From: Deltaproteobacteria bacterium
GTDB lineage: Bacteria > Desulfobacterota > Syntrophia > Syntrophales > UBA2210
Length of the DNA stretch: 20,585 bases
Assembly: GCA_016935875.1 (NCBI GenBank)
Contig: JAFGQD010000129.1
Span: 1-20,585 of the forward strand
Direction: 5' to 3'
Shown: piece after piece, positions 15,090 through 20,585 of the stretch
Layout: the number at the start of each line of letters is the position of its first letter
Numbering within the stretch: the first letter of the stretch is position 1
Notes under the pieces: generated by a model
What the model was told of the DNA's origin: nothing
The model's database searches: none
Seen by the model: the letters and a program-made list of their open reading frames with translations, nothing else
Position numbers and translations under genes: made by a program

Positions 15090-15710
15090 ATGGGGTCGAG
15101 GGAGAGACGACAGAGGGAAAAAGAACAGAGAAGATCGCAGATATTGGATACGGCGCGTAAGCTTTTATTCAAAAAGGGCATCGATGCGACTTCCATGAAT
15201 CAGATCGCAAAAAACGCGGAACTGAGTGTGGGTACCCTTTACCTGTATTTCAAAAACAAGGAAAGCCTCTTTGCTGCGTTGCAGGAAGAGGGGCTTACAC
15301 TGCTTTGCGACACAATAAAAGAGGAGAGTACAAAAGGGCTGACCCCCCGGGAAAAGCTTGAAAGGGTGGCGCTTGCATATATGGATTTCAGTGAGGAATA
15401 CCGTAAGTACTTTGATATCATAAATTATTTTCTAACTTCACCGGAGATTGTATTTCCTCCCTCACTGAAGTCCAGGGTCGACGAGCATGTCAACAGGATA
15501 CTTTCGGTTGTTGAAGATATACTGAAAAAAGGGATTTCAAAAGACGCAGACGATAGAGATATACGGCGCCTGGCGGTCGTGTTCTGCTCAAGTCTTCACG
15601 GTATGCTGCAGTTCAAGAAATTACAAAACACTGTCCTGCAGGGTGAAGATTTTAGGGATCTGTACCTATCCAGTTTCGACTGTATTGTGAGATCTGTTCT
15701 ATGTGAGTGA
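15090..15710 (+). CDS. TetR-family transcriptional regulator
   Basis: Encodes 206 residues, starting 14 bases after the dehydrogenase stop with GGGG seven bases before the ATG. The N-terminal helix-turn-helix is unmistakable: ILDTARKLLFKKGIDATSM, then IAKNAELSVGTLYLYFKNKESL (residues 18-60). The remaining 145 residues form the variable ligand-binding and dimerisation helices. As last gene of the operon it is likely autoregulatory, repressing the promoter at 8436 by binding the palindrome at 8423-8437 until a pathway compound or acyl-CoA releases it. This assignment is inference from position and symmetry. The following 284 bases hold the pdxS promoter and nothing else recognised. Confidence 0.92.
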   Translation: MGSRERRQREKEQRRSQILDTARKLLFKKGIDATSMNQIAKNAELSVGTLYLYFKNKESLFAALQEEGLTLLCDTIKEESTKGLTPREKLERVALAYMDFSEEYRKYFDIINYFLTSPEIVFPPSLKSRVDEHVNRILSVVEDILKKGISKDADDRDIRRLAVVFCSSLHGMLQFKKLQNTVLQGEDFRDLYLSSFDCIVRSVLCE

Positions 15711-15896
15711 AAAAGAGAATTACATGTATGGTTCAATCTGTGGCCCATTTGAATCCCGAGGGTGGAACTGATGCCTGAGAATTTTCCTGGTAACCATGTT
15801 TGCTCCACCAAAGACTGAATCCCTCTTCACAGTGCTGCTTCCGTTAGGGTAAATATCATCCCCTCTCCGATGAAGTATCAGCGATTAACATTGTCC

Positions 15897-15925
15897 TTGA
15901 CGTGCGAATCAGTTTGAATTAACAT
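15897..15925 (+). promoter_or_regulatory. Sigma-70 promoter of pdxST
   Basis: TTGACG (15897-15902) and TAACAT (15920-15925) are exactly 17 bases apart, matching the consensus at five and four positions. The start point would be near 15932, leaving a leader of about 60 bases to the GTG at 15995. Confidence 0.6.
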
Positions 15926-15994
15926 AAAAATTTAAGCAAATCTTGTAAGAGGTGGTTTCTAGAAATAACAAAAGTTTTCAGGAGGTATGGAGAA

Positions 15995-16876
15995 GTGGAC
16001 AAGAAAAGATATGAATTAAACGTTCAGCTGGCTCAGATGTTAAAGGGTGGAGTCATTATGGACGTTGTCAATGTGGAACACGCTAAAATCGCCGAGGGGG
16101 CCGGAGCCGTCGCGGTTATGGCCCTCGAGCGCGTTCCCTCGGATATCCGCAAGGAGGGTGGCGTCGCCCGCATGTCCGATCCCGCGCTCATCGCACAGAT
16201 CAAAGAGGCGGTTTCGATACCGGTGATGGCCAAGGCGCGCATCGGTCATTTTGTCGAGGCCCAGATCCTGGAGACCCTGAAGATTGATTATATTGACGAA
16301 AGCGAGGTTCTGACCCCCGCCGACGAGGAGTGCCATATCGATAAAAATCTATTTTCAATTCCCTTTGTATGTGGGGCCCGCAACTTGGGTGAAGCCCTGC
16401 GCCGTATAGCCGAAGGGGCGGCCATGATCCGCACCAAGGGAGAAGCGGGAACGGGAAATGTGGTCGAAGCAGTTCGCCATATCCGGGCGGTGAACCGTGA
16501 AATCAGACAGCTCGTCAATATGCCGGTAGAAGAAGTCACCCCTTTCGCCAAGGAAAACGGCTTTCCCTATGAACTTGCACTTCAGGTTCGCCAGTTGGGC
16601 AGACTGCCCGTCGTCAACTTTGCGGCGGGAGGTATTGCGACACCGGCGGATGCGGCCCTGATGATGCAGCTTGGCTGTGACGGCGTTTTTGTAGGGTCCG
16701 GGATATTCAAGTCGGAAAACCCTGCCAAACGCGCCGAGGCAATCGTTAAAGCAACAGCATATTATAAAGATCCGTCAAAAATTCTGGAGGCCTCGCTGGG
16801 ACTTGGCAACGCCATGCCGGGGATTGAAATCTCCGATATTCCGGAGAACCAGATACTGGCAAAACGCGGGTGGTAA
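15995..16876 (+). CDS. pdxS: Pyridoxal 5'-phosphate synthase, lyase subunit PdxS
   Basis: Encodes 293 residues, starting with GTG; GGAGGT (15981-15986) is eight bases upstream. An ATG at 15987 is out of frame. PdxS condenses ribose 5-phosphate, glyceraldehyde 3-phosphate and ammonia to PLP (the DXP-independent route) in a TIM-barrel dodecamer. The active-site lysines are K80 (VMAKARIGH) and K148 (TKGEAGTGN), matching Lys81 and Lys149 of the Bacillus enzyme minus one residue. D23 in GGVIMDVVN is the conserved aspartate. Sequence is conserved over the whole length. pdxT follows after 20 bases, so the ammonia-supplying partner is co-transcribed. Confidence 0.98.
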   Translation: MDKKRYELNVQLAQMLKGGVIMDVVNVEHAKIAEGAGAVAVMALERVPSDIRKEGGVARMSDPALIAQIKEAVSIPVMAKARIGHFVEAQILETLKIDYIDESEVLTPADEECHIDKNLFSIPFVCGARNLGEALRRIAEGAAMIRTKGEAGTGNVVEAVRHIRAVNREIRQLVNMPVEEVTPFAKENGFPYELALQVRQLGRLPVVNFAAGGIATPADAALMMQLGCDGVFVGSGIFKSENPAKRAEAIVKATAYYKDPSKILEASLGLGNAMPGIEISDIPENQILAKRGW

Positions 16877-16896
16877 TTTCCGGGAGGCACGCATCA

Positions 16897-17544
16897 GTGG
16901 ATATGATCGGGGTGCTTGATCTTCAGGGGGATGTTGTTGAACATATTGATCATCTGGAACGTTTGGGGGTCAATGCCGTTCGGGTTAAGGAGCCCTCGGA
17001 TTTCGCACATCTTACGGGATTGATTATACCGGGGGGAGAAAGCACCTGCCTGGCGCGGCTTTTGAGCATTCTGGGGATCAGAGATCCTATACTCCGTCAG
17101 TTTCAACGCGGTCTAAAACTCTGGGGGACATGCGCGGGGGCGATCCTTCTCGCCAAAGAGATTGTTGGTGAGCCTCCAGTTCTTGCCCTCATCGATATCG
17201 AGATCCAAAGAAACGCCTTTGGCAGCCAATTAGACAGTTTTGTTTCCGAGGCCCTGGTCCCCCTCGTTGCGCCGCAGCCGATACCACTAACCTTTATCCG
17301 TGCCCCAAAAATCACCCGGGCTGGAACAGATGTTGCTGTATTGCTCCGACAGGATGATTATATCGTGGCCGCGGAGAGTCCTGATGTCCTTGTGACGGTC
17401 TTTCATCCGGAACTGACGCCATCACTTGCATTTCATCGTTACTTTGCCTTGAAGTGCGGTCTCAAACCCTCCGTGAATGAAGAGTCTTCCATGATTGATC
17501 CCACCTGGGACAGCAGGAGCTGGACCCGTTATACCCGGCTTTAA
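16897..17544 (+). CDS. pdxT: Pyridoxal 5'-phosphate synthase, glutaminase subunit PdxT
   Basis: Encodes 215 residues from the GTG at 16897, with GGGAGG (16882-16887) nine bases upstream. The ATG at 16903 would be two residues shorter, and the open frame extends upstream to 16870 inside pdxS. It is a class I glutaminase that releases ammonia for PdxS. The Bacillus numbering is kept with the GTG start: nucleophile C79 in WGTCAGA, and H170 and E172 in FHPELT. The oxyanion loop PGGEST is present (45-50). The C-terminus carries about 25 extra residues (SSMIDPTWDSRSWTRYTRL) beyond the usual end. It ends the pdxST operon. Confidence 0.96.
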   Translation: MDMIGVLDLQGDVVEHIDHLERLGVNAVRVKEPSDFAHLTGLIIPGGESTCLARLLSILGIRDPILRQFQRGLKLWGTCAGAILLAKEIVGEPPVLALIDIEIQRNAFGSQLDSFVSEALVPLVAPQPIPLTFIRAPKITRAGTDVAVLLRQDDYIVAAESPDVLVTVFHPELTPSLAFHRYFALKCGLKPSVNEESSMIDPTWDSRSWTRYTRL

Positions 17545-17570
17545 TTTCGAATGTTAGTCCATTGAAAGGA

Positions 17571-17639
17571 TATCTCCCTCTTTACCTATATAGTTGGAAA
17601 ACGGAATGCGAACTATGAAACTGAGTAAAATGGGAGATA
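17571..17639. repeat. Imperfect inverted repeat downstream of pdxT
   Basis: TATCTCCCTCTTTA (17571-17584) and TAAAATGGGAGATA (17626-17639) are complementary at 12 of 14 positions, 41 bases apart. A long-range stem at the end of the pdxST transcript is possible, but the loop is large and no T-run follows. It might mark the ends of a small excised or inserted segment. Confidence 0.4.
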
Positions 17640-17843
17640 GAAATCGGAATGATAGAGCGATTTGTAGATCCGGAAGGAAAGATGAGCCTCGATGCAGGGT
17701 GCGGAGTCGGTCGGACAACTTCTCTGCTCAGCGAATTGCCGGGTGAAGAGATCAACGACAAACCGGTTATTGTTCGAGATGGGATAAAGATATTTGTCAT
17801 TTGGAAAAAAGCAAAAAGAAGGATTGACAACCGGCGGAACTGA
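17617..17843 (+). pseudogene. Remnant of a class I SAM-dependent methyltransferase
   Basis: The frame from 17649 (a 64-codon open frame ending at 17843) contains DPEGKMSLDAGCGVGRTT, a good SAM-binding motif I. After only about ten more residues it jumps to DKPVIVRDGIKIFVIWKKAK, which reads like a methyltransferase C-terminus. About 120 central residues that should carry motifs II-IV and the substrate region are missing, so an internal deletion is likely. The start is also broken: a plausible ATG at 17617 (MKLSKMGDR) is in another frame. At 64-75 residues it cannot be a working methyltransferase. The -35 box of the next operon overlaps its last codons. Confidence 0.45.
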
Positions 17844-17853
17844 ATCATATGAT
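17824..17853 (+). promoter_or_regulatory. Strong sigma-70 promoter of the acyl-CoA ligase operon
   Basis: A perfect TTGACA (17824-17829) and TATGAT (17848-17853, five of six) are 18 bases apart. The -10 lies inside a perfect palindrome, ATCATATGAT (17844-17853). The start would be near 17860, about 85 bases before the ligase start at 17944. Confidence 0.65.
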
Positions 17854-17943
17854 GACAGGGTAGGGGAAATAAAGTATAAGAAACGGAATTAACTTGGCCA
17901 GAACCGAACTGTGATACCTGATTCTAGAGAAAGAGAGAATATA

Positions 17944-19740
17944 ATGTCCCAATCTAATGAACCTGACAACCTTACGACTTTTCTGGAAGGAAGCGTGTCG
18001 AAGTATCCGGACAGGCCACTGTTCGGGACAAAAAACTCCCGGGGTGAATACGAATGGACTACCTATGCAGAGGTTGGCAGACGAGTGGACAACCTCCGGG
18101 CCGGTTTAGCCGGTCTTGGAATAGGCAAGGATGACGCGGTAGGTATTATTGCCAATAACAGGACGGAATGGGCCATTTGCGCTTTTGCGTCATATGGGCT
18201 GGGCGCTCGCTGGGTTCCCATGTACGAATCGGAACTCCCCCATGTATGGAAGTATATTATAACTGACAGCTCCATCAAGATACTCTTTGTCTCTAAGCCT
18301 GAGATATTCGAGCAGCTGAAAGATTCTGCGGATGATATGCCCACACTGGAGAAGATCGTTCTGATAGAGGGAGAGGGCGAAAACAGTATGGCCGGTTTGG
18401 AAAAAGAGGGGGAGAAGAAGCCCACCTCTTCGATCAAACCAGGGCCGGATGATATAGCTGTCCTGATATATACCTCCGGCACAACAGGCAACCCCAAAGG
18501 CGTTCTGCTGTCGCATGGCAACCTCACGAGCAATTCCCATGCGGGGCGCAAGATGTATCCGGAACTTATGGCCAATACAGGAGTCAGTCTTTCCATCCTT
18601 CCGTGGGCTCATTCCTATGGTCAGACAGCCGAGCTGTATACCATGATCTACCTTGGCGGATCTATCGGGATTATGGAGAGTGTGAAGACACTTGCCGGCG
18701 ACATCGCCAAGGTAAAACCAACCTGGCTTATAGCGGTTCCCCGTGTGTTCAATAAAATTTACGACGGACTCTGGTCGAAAATGAACGAGACGGGCGGCCT
18801 TCCAAAGAAGCTGTTCATTATGGGTGTGGAAAGCGCGAAGAAGAGGCGTGAACTGGCCGCGAAGGGAAAATCGGATTTTATTACAAATCTCAAGTTCAAG
18901 ATCGCGAACAAGATAGTATTCCAGAAGATACGTAACGGACTTGGGGGACGTCTCATGGGGTCCATGACGGCAAGCGCGATGATGAATCCGGAGATAGCCC
19001 TCTTTTTCTTTGATATAGGGATACCCCTGTATGACTGTTATGGTATGAGCGAGACCTCGCCAGCGGTCACCATGAATTCTTCCGTGGATTATAAGCTTGG
19101 AACGGTGGGCAAGCCGATTGAGAATGTGCGGGTTGTGATTGATACATCTCTTGGAGACGAGAAGCTGGGTGACGGAGAGATTGTGGTCTATGGTCCCAAT
19201 ATAATGAAGGGATATCACAATAAACCGGAGCAGACCAGAGAGGTCATGACCGAAGACGGAGGCATGAGAACCGGTGATCGCGGCAGGCTGGATGAAGATG
19301 GATTCCTGCACATCACGGGAAGGATCAAAGAGCAGTACAAGCTTGAAAACGGAAAATTTGTATTTCCTTCGTCCCTCGAAGAAGATATCTGCCTCGTTCC
19401 TTATGTAGAGAATGCGATGATTTATGGTGAGGGGAGGGCATACAATATCTGCCTTGTGATACCTGACTTTCTGGCGCTGGAACGATATGCCCGGAACAAG
19501 AATCTGCCCTCAGACCCTGAAAAATTGATTGAGATGGAGGAGATACGCGATCTTATCAGTGGTGAGATAGTCAGGGCCCTGCAGGATAAATATGGCGGGT
19601 ATGAAATACCGAAGAAGTTTATCTTCCTTACCGAGAACTTTTCGCTGGAGAACGGAACCCTCACACAGACGATGAAGCTCAAAAGGCGTGTTGTGCTTGA
19701 GAGATATCAGGGAGAGATAGACGCTCAGTATAAAAAATAA
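17944..19740 (+). CDS. AMP-forming long-chain acyl-CoA synthetase (FadD/ACSL-like)
   Basis: Encodes 598 residues from the ATG at 17944. A GTG at 17911 would add 11 residues; neither has a strong Shine-Dalgarno (AGAGAG before the ATG). It activates carboxylic acids with ATP to acyl-AMP and then acyl-CoA in the cytoplasm or at the inner membrane. The P-loop motif YTSGTTGNPKG lies at about residues 176-186. YGMSETSP (motif A5) and the GDRGRLDEDGFLHITGR segment (A7/A8 hinge) follow. It has the extended length and the KLENGKFVFP segment of the bacterial/eukaryotic long-chain ACSL class. It is followed after 12 bases by phenylacetate-CoA ligase, so the operon codes for two acid-activating enzymes. 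The chain length or aromatic nature of the substrate is not readable. Confidence 0.92.
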   Translation: MSQSNEPDNLTTFLEGSVSKYPDRPLFGTKNSRGEYEWTTYAEVGRRVDNLRAGLAGLGIGKDDAVGIIANNRTEWAICAFASYGLGARWVPMYESELPHVWKYIITDSSIKILFVSKPEIFEQLKDSADDMPTLEKIVLIEGEGENSMAGLEKEGEKKPTSSIKPGPDDIAVLIYTSGTTGNPKGVLLSHGNLTSNSHAGRKMYPELMANTGVSLSILPWAHSYGQTAELYTMIYLGGSIGIMESVKTLAGDIAKVKPTWLIAVPRVFNKIYDGLWSKMNETGGLPKKLFIMGVESAKKRRELAAKGKSDFITNLKFKIANKIVFQKIRNGLGGRLMGSMTASAMMNPEIALFFFDIGIPLYDCYGMSETSPAVTMNSSVDYKLGTVGKPIENVRVVIDTSLGDEKLGDGEIVVYGPNIMKGYHNKPEQTREVMTEDGGMRTGDRGRLDEDGFLHITGRIKEQYKLENGKFVFPSSLEEDICLVPYVENAMIYGEGRAYNICLVIPDFLALERYARNKNLPSDPEKLIEMEEIRDLISGEIVRALQDKYGGYEIPKKFIFLTENFSLENGTLTQTMKLKRRVVLERYQGEIDAQYKK

Positions 19741-19752
19741 GGAGATTGGATT

Positions 19753-20585
19753 ATGATTTTTAACGAAGAGTTCGAGACGCTGCCAAGGGAGGCCCTGGAG
19801 GCCCTTCAACTGAAGAGGCTCCAGCAGGTGGTCGGGCGTGTCTATCACACGGTGGGTTTCTATAAGAGGGCATTTGATGAAGCGGGCGTAACACCTGATG
19901 ATATCAGAACACTTGATGACATAAGAAGACTTCCCTTTACCATAAAACAGGATCTCAGAGACAATTACCCCTTTGGCCTGTTTACCGTGCCCATGAGCAA
20001 TATTGTGAGACTTCATGCGTCGTCGGGAACTACCGGTAAGCCCACGGTTGTGGGATATACGCAGAGAGATATAGAAACATGGTCGCGCTTGATGGCACGG
20101 TCACTGGTGGCGGCCGGTCTCACGAAGAATGACATTATACACAATGCTTACGGCTATGGATTATTCACGGGCGGGCTTGGTGTTCATTACGGAGTCGAGA
20201 GACTCGGTGCAAGCGTGATTCCCATGTCAGGAGGAAGTACAAAGAAACAGATAATGATATTGCAGGACTTCGGTCCGACGGCAATCTGCTGCACCCCATC
20301 ATACGCCCTCTACCTTGCGGAGAGCGGAGAAGATATGGGTGTGGATATGCGGTCCCTCAATTTGAGGGTGGGAATACTTGGCGCCGAGCCGTGGAGTGAG
20401 AAGATGAGGCAGGAGATAGAAGACAGACTTGGCATTAGGGCGCTTGATATATACGGACTTTCGGAAATTATAGGCCCCGGTGTTGCGATGGAATGCGCGG
20501 AGGGACGAAATGGTCTGCATGTCTTTGAAGATCACTTCATCGTGGAGACTATCAATCCCGAGACAGGGGAAACCGTTCCCTACGG
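19753..20585 (+). CDS. paaK: Phenylacetate-CoA ligase, N-terminal part (cut by window end)
   Basis: An open frame runs from the ATG at 19753 (AAGGAG, 10 bases upstream) to the window edge without a stop, 277 full codons. Family members are about 430-440 residues, so roughly two thirds is present. It is an AMP-forming ligase converting an aryl acid, usually phenylacetate, to its CoA ester. The N-terminal FYKRAFDEAGV helix region is typical of PaaK. The P-loop ASSGTTGKPTV starts at residue 89. HNAYGYGLFTGG, the SGGSTKKQI turn and IYGLSEIIGPGVAMEC are all hallmark PaaK segments. In anaerobes such genes serve phenylacetate or indoleacetate activation in aromatic amino acid breakdown. It is in one operon with the preceding ligase. 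Confidence 0.95.
   Translation, partial: MIFNEEFETLPREALEALQLKRLQQVVGRVYHTVGFYKRAFDEAGVTPDDIRTLDDIRRLPFTIKQDLRDNYPFGLFTVPMSNIVRLHASSGTTGKPTVVGYTQRDIETWSRLMARSLVAAGLTKNDIIHNAYGYGLFTGGLGVHYGVERLGASVIPMSGGSTKKQIMILQDFGPTAICCTPSYALYLAESGEDMGVDMRSLNLRVGILGAEPWSEKMRQEIEDRLGIRALDIYGLSEIIGPGVAMECAEGRNGLHVFEDHFIVETINPETGETVPY

Noticed and set aside
15788..15804. TGGTAACCATGTTTGCT as a sigma-54 promoter for pdxST
   Set aside because: GG and GC are eleven bases apart instead of ten, and a well-spaced sigma-70 promoter lies closer to the gene.
18190..19311. Minus-strand open frame of 373 codons
   Set aside because: It lies wholly opposite the acyl-CoA synthetase gene, shows no family motif, and is explained by the codon bias of the real gene.
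1..20585. CRISPR arrays, tRNA or rRNA genes, intact insertion sequences
   Set aside because: No regularly spaced repeats, cloverleaf-like segments, rRNA motifs or transposase genes were seen on reading both strands; short or divergent RNAs could be missed by eye.

Overview
The window looks like a piece of chromosome from an anaerobic bacterium, most likely a sulfate-reducing or syntrophic Desulfobacterota-type organism. This is inferred from gene content: a minimal two-gene SufBC/SMS-type Fe-S system, a glutaconate-type CoA-transferase, AMP-forming acyl-CoA and phenylacetate-CoA ligases in tandem, and a good sigma-54-type promoter. Shine-Dalgarno sequences and sigma-70-like hexamers show it is bacterial. 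No 16S or other decisive marker is present, so the taxon is a guess.

Layout. (1) 1-1235: a lone GT-A-type glycosyltransferase on the minus strand, bracketed by two diverged direct repeats of about 62 bp, so it may be an acquired or inserted gene. (2) 1237-2891, minus strand: a VIT1/CCC1-like membrane protein followed by an MBL-fold hydrolase of the LACTB2-like class. (3) 2892-3707: a gene-poor stretch with a CCCGATCGGG palindrome. (4) 3708-5853: overlapping sufC/smsC and sufB/smsB genes, then a 57-codon candidate small gene. (5) 5921-8104: a sigma-54-type promoter, a two-subunit family I CoA-transferase (catalytic Glu54 in the beta subunit), and a strong hairpin. (6) 8155-8407, minus strand: the decayed C-terminal part of a bile acid:sodium symporter-family transporter.

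(7) 8423-15710: a six-gene catabolic-looking operon with its own promoter. A 15-bp palindrome overlaps the -35 box. The order is SDR dehydrogenase, ThDP-dependent acetolactate-synthase-like enzyme, MFS carrier, DASS/SLC13-type carrier, zinc alcohol/polyol dehydrogenase, TetR regulator. I know no characterised pathway with exactly this set. It is the best candidate for an undescribed system: anionic substrate uptake, oxidation, thiamine-dependent C-C cleavage or ligation, and local repression by the TetR protein. The DASS carrier has lost the first of the two SNT sodium/substrate motifs.

(8) 15897-17544: promoter and pdxST, the DXP-independent PLP synthase; both genes start with GTG. (9) 17571-17853: an inverted repeat and a broken methyltransferase remnant, whose 3' end carries a consensus -35 box for the next operon. 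(10) 17944 to the window end: a long-chain acyl-CoA synthetase and a phenylacetate-CoA ligase that runs off the edge.

No tRNA, rRNA, CRISPR array or intact insertion sequence was recognised. Two decayed genes and the repeat-flanked glycosyltransferase show that the spaces between operons have been rearranged.
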